This document shows positions 30,965 to 39,824 of a stretch of 64,000 nt of DNA, one piece after another. The stretch lies in assembly GCA_016713785.1 (NCBI GenBank), contig JADJOM010000002.1, forward strand, positions 62,001 to 126,000, read 5' to 3'. Origin of the DNA: Gemmatimonadota bacterium. GTDB lineage: Bacteria; Gemmatimonadota; Gemmatimonadetes; Gemmatimonadales; GWC2-71-9. Under the pieces are notes generated by a model. That model was not told where the DNA came from. It did no database searches and was given only the letters and a program-made list of their open reading frames with translations. The position numbers and the translations under genes were made by a program. Position 1 is the stretch's first letter, and each line of letters begins with the position of its first letter.

Positions 30965-32425
30965 ATGCGCATCCTGCGGCGCTGGCTGCTCGTCCTCCTC
31001 ACGCTGGTCACGCCGCTCGCGGCGCAGCAGCGCGCGGCCCCCACGCCGGCGTCGGTCGCCGCGCGCATCGATTCCCTGGCGCAACAGTACCAGGCGGAGG
31101 GCCGGGTGGCGGGCCTCTCCGTGGCGGTGCTCTACGAGGGGCAGACGGTGATCGCCCGGGGCTATGGCGTGGCCAACCTCGAGACCGGCGAGCCGGTCAC
31201 CGACACCACGCTCTTCGCGGTGGGGTCCGTGACCAAGCAGTTCGCCACCGTGGCCGCGCTGCTGCTGGTGGAGGCGGGGAAGCTCTCCCTGGATGACCGG
31301 GTGTCGAAGTGGTACCCGATGCTCACCCGGGCCTCGGACATCCGCATCCGCGACCTCGTGGCGCACGTCTCCGGCTATCCCGACTACTACCCGCTCGACT
31401 TCGTGGACCGCCGCATGGCCGCGCCGGCCACCACCGAGAGCATCATCCGGCGCTACGGCACCGGGCCGCTCGACTTCGAGCCCGGCACCCGCTGGTCGTA
31501 CAGCAACACCGGCTTCCTGATCCTCGGGCGCATCATCGAGCGGGTCTCGGGCATGCCCTTCGGCCGCTTCCTCGAGACCCGGATCTTCCGCCCCCTCGGC
31601 ATGCGGCACACCCGCTTCGAGCCCGATCCGCGCTCGCCCGGCGTCGCCCGCGGCTACAACTCGTGGGCCCTGGGCCCGCTGGAGCCCGCCACCCCCGAGG
31701 CCAGCGGCTGGACCGGTGCCGCCGGCGGCATCTACGCCACCGCCGCCGACATCGCGCGCTGGGACCTGGCCCTGATGACCGGCAAGGTGGTCGGTGCCGA
31801 GAGCTGGCGCTTCCTCACCACGCCGCGGCGGCTGGCCGACGGGCGCAACACCGGGTACAGCGGCGGGCTCGACGTGGGCCAGCGGAACGGCTGGCTCACT
31901 CTCTCGCATGGCGGCGCGGTGAGCGGGTTCATCGCCGGCAACACCTTCGCGCCCGGCAATCGCTCCGCTGTGGTGGTGCTCTCGAGCAGCGAGACCGGCG
32001 GCCCCGGCAGCGGCTTCGGCATGGCGGCGGCGGGCCTCCTCTTCGGCACCGCGCCCCCGCCCGAACTCGCCGTGCCCGCCGACAGCACCACCGAGAGTGA
32101 ACCCCCGACCCCGCCCGAGATCCACGGGCCGGCGGCGGTGGATGCGGCGAAGGCGCTCTTCGCGAGCCTGCAGCAGGGCACCGTGGACCGGGGCACGCTC
32201 TCGGACGAGTACAGCTACTTCCTCAACGCGCACCGGGTGCAGGGTGCCCGGGACCGCCTGGGCCCGCTCGGCGAACCGAAGTCGGTGCAGCTCCGCTTCC
32301 GCACCGAGCGCGGCGGCATGGAGGTCGCGGTGGTGGCCTTCGTGTTCGAGGGGCTGACCGTGCAGGCGCTGATGTACCGGACCCCCGACGGCCGGATCGA
32401 GGAGTTCCTCCTCAACCCGCAGTGA
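30965..32425 (+). CDS. Exported serine hydrolase (beta-lactamase class C/PBP4* family)
   Basis: A 486-residue secreted protein with a signal peptide ending TPLAAQQ. The S-x-x-K catalytic motif is SVTK in LFAVGSVTKQFATVAALLL, the Y-x-N motif is YSN in RWSYSNTGFLILGRIIE, and the third motif is HGG in LTLSHGGAVSGFIAG. A C-terminal extension of ~120 residues (after LLFGTAP) adds a lipocalin-like/DUF3471-type domain. Substrates in this family range from D-amino-acid peptides to esters. TACGTT at 30917 may be its -10. Its stop overlaps the possible GTG start of the next gene. Confidence 0.89.
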   Translation: MRILRRWLLVLLTLVTPLAAQQRAAPTPASVAARIDSLAQQYQAEGRVAGLSVAVLYEGQTVIARGYGVANLETGEPVTDTTLFAVGSVTKQFATVAALLLVEAGKLSLDDRVSKWYPMLTRASDIRIRDLVAHVSGYPDYYPLDFVDRRMAAPATTESIIRRYGTGPLDFEPGTRWSYSNTGFLILGRIIERVSGMPFGRFLETRIFRPLGMRHTRFEPDPRSPGVARGYNSWALGPLEPATPEASGWTGAAGGIYATAADIARWDLALMTGKVVGAESWRFLTTPRRLADGRNTGYSGGLDVGQRNGWLTLSHGGAVSGFIAGNTFAPGNRSAVVVLSSSETGGPGSGFGMAAAGLLFGTAPPPELAVPADSTTESEPPTPPEIHGPAAVDAAKALFASLQQGTVDRGTLSDEYSYFLNAHRVQGARDRLGPLGEPKSVQLRFRTERGGMEVAVVAFVFEGLTVQALMYRTPDGRIEEFLLNPQ

Positions 32426-32433
32426 GGCGCGCC

Positions 32434-33315
32434 ATGCACCGCCGTGACGCCGTCCGGCTCGCCGCCGCCGGCACGCTGGGCCTCTCGATGCCGGCCGAAC
32501 CGCCGGGCCCTCGAGCCGCCGAGTTGCCAGGCCGCCGAGGCACCGAGCCACCGGGCCGGCTCAAGCAGTCCGTCTGCCGCTGGCCGTTCGGCGACCTCCC
32601 CGACGCCGAGTTCTTCCCGATGGTGCAGCGGCTGGGCTTCGGCGCGGTGGACCTGCTCACCGAGAAGGAATGGTCCATCGCGCGGGACCATGGCCTCCTC
32701 TGCTCCATGGGCACTCCCACCGAGCGGCGCGACTTCATCCGCCGCGGCCTCAACGACCGGGCCCACCACCCGCTGCTGGTGGCAGAGCTGGAACGGGCGC
32801 TCAGCGAGGCGCCGGGCTTCGGGGTGCCGAACGTGATCGCGATGGTGGGAAACCGGGAGGGCCGCGACGAGGAGGCGGGGCTCGAGGCCTGCGTGGAGGG
32901 GCTCGATCGGGTGAAGGGGCTGGCCGAGCGGCAGGGGGTGACGATCTGCCTCGAGCTCCTCAACAGCCGGGTGGATCACGCCGACTTCATGATGGACCGG
33001 ATGGCGTTCGGGCTCAAGCTGATGTACGCGGTGAACAGCCCGCGGGTGCGCCTGCTCTACGACATCTACCACATGCAGATCATGGAAGGCGATGTCATCC
33101 GCACCATCCGGAACCACGGCCACTGGATCGGCCACTATCACACCGCGGGCAATCCCGGCCGCCACGAGCTCGACCCGACCCAGGAGCTCAACTACGCCGG
33201 CATCGCGCAGGCGATCGCGGACACCGGGTTCGACGGCTGGCTCGCCCACGAGTTCATCCCCACCCGAGCGCCCGAGGCGGGGCTGCGCGAGGCGCGGATG
33301 ATCTGCGCGGGATAG
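32434..33315 (+). CDS. Tat-exported TIM-barrel protein, hydroxypyruvate isomerase-like
   Basis: A ~293-residue xylose-isomerase-like TIM barrel. The N-terminus MHRRDAVRLAAAGTLGLSM is a Tat-type signal. The mature part begins SVCRWPFGDLPDAEFFPMVQ and contains GVTICLELLNSRVDH, RVRLLYDIYHMQIMEGD and IGHYHTAGNPGRHELDPTQE, the Glu/Asp/His metal-site pattern of hydroxypyruvate isomerase (Hyi/OtnI) relatives. Between the signal and the mature domain lies a proline/arginine-rich linker encoded by a dispersed repeat (32491-32571). GTG at 32422 is an alternative start overlapping the previous stop. Export of such an isomerase is common in Tat-rich soil bacteria. Confidence 0.85.
   Translation: MHRRDAVRLAAAGTLGLSMPAEPPGPRAAELPGRRGTEPPGRLKQSVCRWPFGDLPDAEFFPMVQRLGFGAVDLLTEKEWSIARDHGLLCSMGTPTERRDFIRRGLNDRAHHPLLVAELERALSEAPGFGVPNVIAMVGNREGRDEEAGLEACVEGLDRVKGLAERQGVTICLELLNSRVDHADFMMDRMAFGLKLMYAVNSPRVRLLYDIYHMQIMEGDVIRTIRNHGHWIGHYHTAGNPGRHELDPTQELNYAGIAQAIADTGFDGWLAHEFIPTRAPEAGLREARMICAG
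32491..32571. repeat. Dispersed repeat, copy inside isomerase linker
   Basis: Reads as degenerate units of CCGAGCCGCC (GAACCGCCGG, CGAGCCGCCGAG, GGCCGCCGAGG, CGAGCCACCGG). It lacks the hairpin core of the 9.8, 16 and 54 kb copies but matches their flanks. It encodes AEPPGPRAAELPGRRGTEPP in frame, similar to AEPPSRRAATEPP in the U32 gene. Confidence 0.6.
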
Positions 33316-33345
33316 GGCGGCCCCTCGGCGCCGCCGACCCCGGCC

Positions 33346-35313
33346 CTACCGCCCGGGCAGCGCGAACGCCACCAGGTGATCCCCGAAGGTGGTGCCGAGG
33401 CTGCCGTGCCCCCCGGCGGCGATGACCACGTACTGCCTTCCGTCGATGGCGTAGGTCATCGGCGTGGCCTGACCGCCGGCGGGCAGCGCCCCCCGCCACA
33501 GCTCGCGGCCGGTCTCCAGGTCGAATGCCCGCAGGTAGTCGTCCATCGCCGCGCCGATGAAGACCAATCCGCCCGCCGTCACGATCGACCCGCCCATGTT
33601 GGGCGAACCCCACGCCTCGCTCCCCGGCGCCGCCGCGAGTTCGGGCACCTGCCCCAGCGCCACCTGCCAGCGTCGCTCGCCCGTGGCGAGGTCGATCGCC
33701 ACCAGGCTGCCCCAGGGCGGCGCGTTGCACGGCAGCCCCCTGGGCGAGGCCAGCATGCCGCGGCTCATGGTGTACGGCGTGCCGCGCTGGTTGCCGTCGC
33801 TCGCCGAGGCGCGCGGCTCAAGCTTCACGTAGAGCGGGATCCGGAGCAGGTTGGTCACCAGCAGGTGCCGCTCGGGCGACCAGCTCAGTGATCCCCAGGT
33901 GGTTCCCCCCGCATACCCCGGGTACATCACCGTGCCCTCGAGGCTCGGCGGGGTGAAGATCGGCCCGGCGCGCATCCGGTCGAACTGGGCGCGGCAGGCG
34001 TCGCGCTCGGCGTCGTCGAGGCCCCAGAGGCTGTCGCGGGTGAGCGGGCCGTCGAAGAGCGGCCGGGGCAGCACCGGGAAGGGCTGGGTGGCCGCGGCCA
34101 CCTCGCCGGGGACCTCGCTGGCGGGCACCGGGCGCTCCTCCACCGGGAAGAGCGGCGTGCCGGTGGCACGGTCGAGCACGAACAGGTGCCCCAGCTTGGT
34201 GGCGATGGCCACCGCGGGTACCTCCCGGCCTCCGCGCGGCACGGTGACCAGCACCGGCTGACTGGCCACGTCGAAGTCCCACAGGTCGTGGTGCACCACC
34301 TGGAAGTGCCACCGCACCTGGCCGGTCCGGCCCTCGAGCGCCACCACCGAGCTGGTGTAGCGATTGTCCCCCGGGCGGAGCCCGCCGAAGAAGTCCGGCG
34401 CCGCGGAGCCGGTCGGAACGAAGACCAGGCCCAGCGCCGTGTCCACCGAGAGCGGGGCCCAGGCGTTGCCGCCGCCGGTGATCCGCGCCGCGGTCGTGTC
34501 CCAGGACGCGTAGGCCGGATCGCGCGGATCGCGGGGGATCGGGTCGAAGCTCCAGCGTTGCGCGCCGGTCACGGCGTCGAAGGCGCGGACCACCCCGCGT
34601 TCCATGTCGACCCGCCGGTTGTCACCGATGGCGGAACCGACGATCACCAGGTCCCCGAGCACCGCCGGGGGCGAGGTGACGCCGTACTGCCCCACCTGCA
34701 CCTCCCCCACGCCGCGATCGAGGTGGACCGTGCCCGCCTCGCCGAAGCCGGGGCAGGGCGTGCCACGCGCGGCGTCGAGGGCAAAGAGCCGGGCGTCGAC
34801 GGTGGCAAAGAAGATCCTCGAGGCGCAGCCGCTGCCGGCCGGTCCCTTCCAGAAGGCCACGCCGCGCGACACGAAGCCCTCCGAGCGCTCGACCTTGAGA
34901 TCGAGCCCCGGGTCGAACCGCCACAACTCGTGCCCCGCGGCCGGATCGACCGCGATCACCCGGTTGAGCGGCGTGCTCAGGTAGAGCCGCCCGTCGGCAA
35001 GGATGGGCGTCGCCTCGAACTTGCTGGCGCCGGTGTGGCAGCGGCCGCAGCTCGTGCCCGGCCCCTCGCTGTGATCGTCGTGGGTGGCGTCGCCGGTGCG
35101 GTAGGTCCAGGCCAGCGCCAGCCGGCCCACGTTCGCGGTGTCGATCTGCCGCAGCGCGGAGAACCGGCCGCCGCCCGGATCGCCGCCGTAGGCGCCCCAC
35201 CCGGTGTCGTGACTGGTGGCACGGGCCGCGGCGCCCGGGCCCCGGGAACAGGCCGCGAGGCCGAGCACGAGCAGGATGCCCAGTGGGCGGAAGCGGGAGA
35301 TGCGTGGCGACAC
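33346..35313 (-). CDS. PQQ-dependent dehydrogenase (quinoprotein), lipoprotein
   Basis: A 655-residue periplasmic quinoprotein. The lipobox LVLGLAAC follows a short positive N-terminus. The eight-bladed PQQ propeller shows W-motif repeats such as VIAVDPAAGHELWRFDPG, VRAFDAVTGAQRWSFDP, VVALEGRTGQVRWHFQVVHH and LRAFDLETGRELWRGALP. It resembles membrane glucose/sugar dehydrogenases. An unusual insert near the N-terminus, TSCGRCHTG, is a C-x-x-C-H c-type heme motif in place of the usual loop before FEATPIL. The GTG at 35313 is preferred because GGAG stands 8 bases upstream. Electrons would pass to quinone or cytochrome c. Confidence 0.88.
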   Translation of the reverse strand: MSPRISRFRPLGILLVLGLAACSRGPGAAARATSHDTGWGAYGGDPGGGRFSALRQIDTANVGRLALAWTYRTGDATHDDHSEGPGTSCGRCHTGASKFEATPILADGRLYLSTPLNRVIAVDPAAGHELWRFDPGLDLKVERSEGFVSRGVAFWKGPAGSGCASRIFFATVDARLFALDAARGTPCPGFGEAGTVHLDRGVGEVQVGQYGVTSPPAVLGDLVIVGSAIGDNRRVDMERGVVRAFDAVTGAQRWSFDPIPRDPRDPAYASWDTTAARITGGGNAWAPLSVDTALGLVFVPTGSAAPDFFGGLRPGDNRYTSSVVALEGRTGQVRWHFQVVHHDLWDFDVASQPVLVTVPRGGREVPAVAIATKLGHLFVLDRATGTPLFPVEERPVPASEVPGEVAAATQPFPVLPRPLFDGPLTRDSLWGLDDAERDACRAQFDRMRAGPIFTPPSLEGTVMYPGYAGGTTWGSLSWSPERHLLVTNLLRIPLYVKLEPRASASDGNQRGTPYTMSRGMLASPRGLPCNAPPWGSLVAIDLATGERRWQVALGQVPELAAAPGSEAWGSPNMGGSIVTAGGLVFIGAAMDDYLRAFDLETGRELWRGALPAGGQATPMTYAIDGRQYVVIAAGGHGSLGTTFGDHLVAFALPGR

Positions 35314-35425
35314 GGGATCCACTCCGTCGGGGGATGGCCCTAGAGTATGGCCCTGCCGCCGGCGGAGCCAGACGTTCGGGACCAGCGGGATCGCGGGCGG
35401 GACGAGCGGGGCGCGCCGACCGGGG

Positions 35426-36190
35426 CTACGCGCCGTCGCCGAGGATGCGCGGCAGGGCGTCGCGGAAGCGGCGGCTCAGGGTGAGCCGCTCGCCGCTCTC
35501 GAGCAGCACCGCCTGGTCGCCGTGCGACGCCGGCTCGAGGAAGCGCACCCGGTCCAGGTTGACGATCGCGGTGCGATGGATCCGGGCAAACCGCGCCGGG
35601 TCCAGCCGCGCCTCGACCTCCTTCAGGGGGGTGCGCACCAGGTGCGTGCCGCTCCGGGCGTGCAGCTTGACGTAGTTGCCGGCGGCCTCGATCCAGTCCA
35701 CCGCGGCCACCGGCACCAGGCGGGAGCGGTCCCGCTCCCGGACCAGGAATCGCTCCACCCGGGGCCGGGTCGGCGCCACCGCGGCGCAGAGCGCCGCCAC
35801 CTGCCGGGCCAGCGCGGCGGGGTCGGCCGAGGCGTGACGGGCGAGGGCCCGTTCGATGGCGCGATCGAAGCGATCGGGGGCCACCGGTTTGAGGAGGTAG
35901 TCGACCGCGCCCTGCTCGAAGGCCTGGATGGCGTAGCGGTCGAAGGCGGTCACGAAGATCACGTCGGGGAGCGGCTCCACGGCGCCGAGGACCTCGAAGC
36001 CGTCGAGCTCCGGCATCTGCACGTCGAGCAGCACCAGGTCCGGGCGCACGGTCTCCAGCAGCTGCACCGCCTCGAGCCCGTCACCCGCCTCTCCCACGAG
36101 GGCGCAGGCCGGGTGGCGCGCAAGGAAGGCGCGCAGCTTGTCGCGGGCCAGCGGTTCGTCGTCCACGATCGCCACGCGGAGCGCGGTCAC
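35426..36190 (-). CDS. LytTR-family response regulator
   Basis: A 254-residue response regulator. The receiver domain (residues ~4-120) shows VAIVDDEPLARDKLRAFLAR, the phosphoacceptor aspartate in LVLLDVQMPELDGFEVL, and YLLKPVAPDRFDRA. The LytTR DNA-binding domain (residues ~150-250) shows VDWIEAAGNYVKLHARSG, TPLKEVEARLDPARFARIHR and VNLDRVRFLEP. It overlaps the sensor gene upstream by an ATGA junction, so the two form one operon and one phosphorelay. Targets are unknown; LytTR regulators often control envelope or exported functions. Confidence 0.93.
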   Translation of the reverse strand: MTALRVAIVDDEPLARDKLRAFLARHPACALVGEAGDGLEAVQLLETVRPDLVLLDVQMPELDGFEVLGAVEPLPDVIFVTAFDRYAIQAFEQGAVDYLLKPVAPDRFDRAIERALARHASADPAALARQVAALCAAVAPTRPRVERFLVRERDRSRLVPVAAVDWIEAAGNYVKLHARSGTHLVRTPLKEVEARLDPARFARIHRTAIVNLDRVRFLEPASHGDQAVLLESGERLTLSRRFRDALPRILGDGA

Positions 36191-37272
36191 GGCGCGGCCC
36201 CCGCGTGGGCCGGCAGCTCAAGCCGGACCTCGACCCCGCCGCCCGGCGGCTCGGCGATGCCCAGGGCCGCCGCGGCGCCGTGCAGCACCGCGAGGCGCGC
36301 CCGCGTGTTGGCGAGGCCCACGCCGTGCTTCCCGGTGCCGGCCTGGAGCCCCGGGCCATCGTCCGTCACCACCAGGGTGAGCCGGTCGCCATGTCGCTCG
36401 GCGGCGATGCGCACGACGGCCGGTCCCGCCCGCTTCTCCACGCCGTGCTCCAGGGCGTTCTCCACCAGTGGCTGGAGGATCAGGCGGGGCACCCTGCAGG
36501 CGAGCGCGTCGGCCGCGATGGCGGTGCGGATCGTGAGCCGCTCGCCGAAGCGGAGCCGCGCGATCTCGAGGTAGGCCTCGAGCCAGGCCAGCTCCTGCGC
36601 CAGTGTCACCTCGGAGCCGCCGTCCCGGGCAAAGTTGAGCCGCAACAGCTCCGCCAGCCGGGCCAGCATCCGGTCGGCCCGGGCGGCATCGGTGTACATC
36701 AGGGACGAGATCCCGTTGAGGGTGTTGAACAGGAAGTGGGGGTCGAGCTGCGCCTCCAGGCGTTCCAGCCGCGCCCGCGCCAGCTCCGCCTCCAGCCGGG
36801 AGGCGCGGAGCTCCCGCTGCCGGCCCTCCTGGTACCCGCGCCAGCCGTGCAGCACGGCGATGATGAGCACGCTGTTGGGCAGCTGCAGCGCGAACTCCAT
36901 CGGATAGCGGTAGCGCATGAGGCCGTAGTCGTACGGCCCCAGGCCGGCCAGCGGAAAGAGCGCCAGCCGGCTCAGCCACATGATGGTGGTGTGCAGCACG
37001 CCGCCGACCAGGATGGCCGCGAGATACGCGGGCAGCCGGGCGGGCCACCGCTCCCCGGTGAGCGGCAGGCGGCGGACCAGCCAGGCCAGCCCCAGAAAGA
37101 GGAGCGCCCCGGCATAGCCGCCGGTCAGCTCCTCGAGGAGCCGGGTGGGCAGCGTCCCGGCGTGACGGCGGGCCAGGTCGTCGAGCCAGAAGTGCAGCGC
37201 CTTCGACAACCCGAGCAGGGTGAAGACGGCGAAGACCACCAGCGGTGCCAGCCACGGCCGACGGGGACGCAT
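36187..37272 (-). CDS. LytS/YehU-type sensor histidine kinase
   Basis: A 361-residue membrane kinase. Four hydrophobic helices (e.g. LAPLVVFAVFTLLGLSKAL, YAGALLFLGLAWLVRRL, AILVGGVLHTTIMWLSRLAL, SVLIIAVLHGWRGYQ) are followed by a coiled linker. The His_kinase domain has the phosphoacceptor in LDPHFLFNTLNGISSLMYTD, and the HATPase has LQPLVENALEHGVEK and GVGLANTRARLAVLHG. The ATG at 37272 is preferred over an upstream one at 37308 that adds a non-hydrophobic lead. It is coupled to the LytTR regulator and divergent from the GMC dehydrogenase operon. Confidence 0.91.
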   Translation of the reverse strand: MRPRRPWLAPLVVFAVFTLLGLSKALHFWLDDLARRHAGTLPTRLLEELTGGYAGALLFLGLAWLVRRLPLTGERWPARLPAYLAAILVGGVLHTTIMWLSRLALFPLAGLGPYDYGLMRYRYPMEFALQLPNSVLIIAVLHGWRGYQEGRQRELRASRLEAELARARLERLEAQLDPHFLFNTLNGISSLMYTDAARADRMLARLAELLRLNFARDGGSEVTLAQELAWLEAYLEIARLRFGERLTIRTAIAADALACRVPRLILQPLVENALEHGVEKRAGPAVVRIAAERHGDRLTLVVTDDGPGLQAGTGKHGVGLANTRARLAVLHGAAAALGIAEPPGGGVEVRLELPAHAGAAP

Positions 37273-37430
37273 GCAGCGAATGTGGCAGCCGGCCCGGTTG
37301 GCCGCCATGGTGCGGGGACCAGCGGGACTCCGCCCGGGACGGGCGGGACCGACGGTTGACGCCGCCCGGTTGGCGGCGGAGATTCGACGGGTCCGCTTCC
37401 CGCTTCCTCTTTCTCCCTTCCCCCCCGCCC

Positions 37431-39128
37431 ATGCCCCACCTCCAGCCCCGTACCGCCCCCTTCGACGTCTGCATCATCGGCTCCGGCGCCGGTGGCGGGA
37501 TGGCCGCCTACATGCTGACCCGGGCCGGCGCGCGGGTCGCGCTGCTCGAGGCCGGCGACATGTGGGACAACACGAAGGACTCGGCCATGCTCACCTGGGC
37601 GCACCAGTCGCCCCGGCGGGGGGCGAGCACCCCGGAGCGCCCCTTCGGCGAGTTCGACGCCTGCATCGGGGGGTGGAACGTGCCGGGGGAGCCGTTCACC
37701 CGGGCGCCCGGCACCAGGTTCGACTGGTGGCGCGCGCGGATGCTTGGGGGCCGCACCAATCACTGGGGGCGGATCTCGCTCCGCTTCGGCCCCCACGACT
37801 TCAAGGGCAAGTCGCGCGACGGCCTGGGCGAGGACTGGCCCATCGGCTACGACGACCTCAAGCCCTGGTACGATGAAGTGGACCGCCTGGTGGGGATCTT
37901 CGGCAGCGTCGAGGGGCTGGAGAACCACCCCGACGGGATCTTCCTGCCGCCGCCCAGGCCCCGCTGCTGGGAGCTGCTGGTCAAGCAGGCGGCAGACGCG
38001 CACCGGGTCACCTGCATCCCCTCGCGGCTCTCGATCCTCACCCGGCCCCACAACGGACGGATGGGGTGCCACTACTGCGGCCAGTGCAACCGCGGCTGCT
38101 CGGTGAATGCCAACTTCAGCTCCACCAACGTGCTGGTGTTGCCGGCCCTGGAGACCGGCCGGCTCACGCTCATCACCGGCGCCATGGCGCGCGAGGTCAC
38201 CCTCGACGCCCGCGGCCGCGCCGACGGCGTGCTGTACATCGACAAGGCCACCCGCACCGAGCGCCGGATCGACGCCCGGGTGGTGGTGCTCGCCGCGAGC
38301 GCCTGCGAGTCGGCGCGGATCCTGCTCAACTCGAAGTCGCCCCGCTTCCCGCAGGGCCTCGCCAACTCCAGCGGCACCGTGGGCAAGTACCTCACCGACA
38401 CCACCGGCACCGACGTGGGCGGCTTCATCCCGCGCATGGTGGACCACGTGACCCACAACGAGGACGGCGTCGGTGGCGCCCACCTCTACATGCCGTGGTG
38501 GCTGGACAACCGGAAGCTCGACTTCCCCCGCGGCTATCACATCGAGATCTGGGGCGGCCTCGGCCAGCCGTCCTACGGCTTCATGGGCGGGATCCAGAAC
38601 TACCCCGGCGGCGGCGGCTACGGCCGCCAGCTCAAGGACGACTACCGCCGCTACTACGGGGCCACCATCGGCTTCTCCGGCCGCGGCGAGCAGATCCCCA
38701 ACGAGGACTGCTTCTGCGAGATCGACCCCGACGTGGTGGACCAGTTCGGCATCCCGGTGCTCCGCTTCCACTGGAAGTGGGCCGACCACGAGCTCAACCA
38801 GGTGAAGCACATGCAGGAGACCTTCCGCGCCCTCCTGGCCGAGATGGGGGGGGAGGTCTGGTCGTCGATGCCGACGAAGGAGCAGGGGTACGGCATCGCC
38901 AACGGCGGCGCGATCATCCACGAGCTGGGCTGCGTCCGGATGGGCGCCGACCCCGGGCGCTCGGTGCTCAACGCGCAGTGCCAGGCGTGGGACGTGAAGA
39001 ACCTGTTCGTGGCCGATGGTGGCTCGTTCGTGTCGCAGGCGGACAAGAACCCCACCTGGACCATCCTGGCGCTCTCGATGCGCGCCAGCGACTACATCAC
39101 CCAGGCGATGAAGCGGGGGGAGTTGTGA
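37431..39128 (+). CDS. GMC-family dehydrogenase, large FAD subunit
   Basis: A 565-residue flavoprotein of the gluconate/glucose dehydrogenase alpha-subunit type. The FAD motif IIGSGAGGGMAAYMLTRAG opens the protein, and MLGGRTNHWGRISLRF and the C-terminal LFVADGGSFVSQADKNPTWT are GMC blocks. A cysteine cluster C213-x2-C216-x2-C219-x3-C223 (CHYCGQCNRGC) resembles the iron-sulfur site described for bacterial FAD-glucose dehydrogenases. There is no signal peptide; export would be by pairing with the Tat-signal small subunit encoded next, with a GTGA overlap. A heptamer-like pyrimidine tract precedes the ATG, without a clear Shine-Dalgarno site. Confidence 0.9.
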   Translation: MPHLQPRTAPFDVCIIGSGAGGGMAAYMLTRAGARVALLEAGDMWDNTKDSAMLTWAHQSPRRGASTPERPFGEFDACIGGWNVPGEPFTRAPGTRFDWWRARMLGGRTNHWGRISLRFGPHDFKGKSRDGLGEDWPIGYDDLKPWYDEVDRLVGIFGSVEGLENHPDGIFLPPPRPRCWELLVKQAADAHRVTCIPSRLSILTRPHNGRMGCHYCGQCNRGCSVNANFSSTNVLVLPALETGRLTLITGAMAREVTLDARGRADGVLYIDKATRTERRIDARVVVLAASACESARILLNSKSPRFPQGLANSSGTVGKYLTDTTGTDVGGFIPRMVDHVTHNEDGVGGAHLYMPWWLDNRKLDFPRGYHIEIWGGLGQPSYGFMGGIQNYPGGGGYGRQLKDDYRRYYGATIGFSGRGEQIPNEDCFCEIDPDVVDQFGIPVLRFHWKWADHELNQVKHMQETFRALLAEMGGEVWSSMPTKEQGYGIANGGAIIHELGCVRMGADPGRSVLNAQCQAWDVKNLFVADGGSFVSQADKNPTWTILALSMRASDYITQAMKRGEL

Positions 39129-39757
39129 ACGACGACGCGGTGGCTCGGCGGCTCGGCGCCTCGGAGCCGGAGCACCCCACCCGGCGCGAGGCCCTCGCGG
39201 CCCTCGCCGCGGTCCCCCTGGTGGCGGCGGGATTCTCCCCGGCGGAGGTGCACCGGGCCGCCACCGCCGCCCGTGAGGCCCTGCGCGCGGCAGCCTTCAC
39301 CCCGGTGTTCTTCACGGACCACGAGTACGCCACCGTGCGGATGCTCGCGGAGCTCGTGATCCCGCGCGACGGCCGCTCCGGCGGCGCCCTCGACGCGGGG
39401 GTGCCGGAGTTCATGGATTTCATCCTCGACGAGAACAAGGGGATGCAGACCTGGATGCGGGGCGGGCTGGCCTGGCTCGACACCGAGGCGCGGGAGCGCT
39501 TCGGGCGGGCGTTCGGGGAGCTGGCCGACGCGCAGCGCCGCGCCATCCTCGACGACATCGCCTGGCCCAGGCGGGCCCGGCCGGAGCATTCGCAGGGCGT
39601 GGCGTTCTTCAACCGCTTCCGCGACCTCACCGCCTCCGGCTTCTTCTCGAGCGAGATCGGCGTGCGGGACCTGCGCTACCAGGGGAACGAGTTCGTGATG
39701 GAGTGGCAGGGCTGCCCGCCCGAGGCGCTCCGCAAGCTCGGCGTCAGCTACGACTGA
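39125..39757 (+). CDS. Gluconate 2-dehydrogenase subunit 3-family protein
   Basis: A 210-residue small subunit of a membrane GMC dehydrogenase. Its Tat-type signal begins TRREALAALAAVPLVAAGF, giving the FAD subunit a route across the membrane. The mature part contains FFTDHEYATVRMLAELVIPR, VPEFMDFILDENKGMQTWMR and GVAFFNRFRDLTASGFFSS, typical of the family. The GTG start at 39125 overlaps the previous stop. The first ~18 residues (with VARRLGASEPEHP) come from a dispersed repeat, so the signal sits unusually far from the start. The cytochrome subunit is not in the window. Confidence 0.88.
   Translation: MNDDAVARRLGASEPEHPTRREALAALAAVPLVAAGFSPAEVHRAATAAREALRAAAFTPVFFTDHEYATVRMLAELVIPRDGRSGGALDAGVPEFMDFILDENKGMQTWMRGGLAWLDTEARERFGRAFGELADAQRRAILDDIAWPRRARPEHSQGVAFFNRFRDLTASGFFSSEIGVRDLRYQGNEFVMEWQGCPPEALRKLGVSYD
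39139..39165 (-). repeat. Short dispersed-repeat fragment in N-terminus of dehydrogenase small subunit
   Basis: GTGGCTCGGCGGCTCGGC followed by GCCTCGGAG matches the CTCGGCGG end of the longer repeat. In this frame it encodes VARRLGAS, the counterpart of SVAARRLGG in the antisense reading of the 54-kb copy. Confidence 0.5.
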
Positions 39758-39762
39758 CGTGA

Positions 39763-39794
39763 CGCCGGGGGAGCGGTCCTCCGCTCCCCCGGCG
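39763..39794. terminator. 14-bp GC-rich stem-loop between convergent genes
   Basis: C-GCCGGGGGAGCGG pairs exactly with CCGCTCCCCCGGC-G around a TCCT loop. It separates the dehydrogenase small subunit from the leftward FG-GAP lipoprotein gene and can end both transcripts. Confidence 0.82.
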
Positions 39795-39824
39795 CCCTGC
39801 GACACCCGCTTCATCCCTCCCGCG

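Noticed and set aside
30965..32425. Beta-lactamase resistance gene
   Set aside because: The SxxK/YxN/HGG set is shared with many esterases and peptidases, and the C-terminal extension is not that of AmpC.
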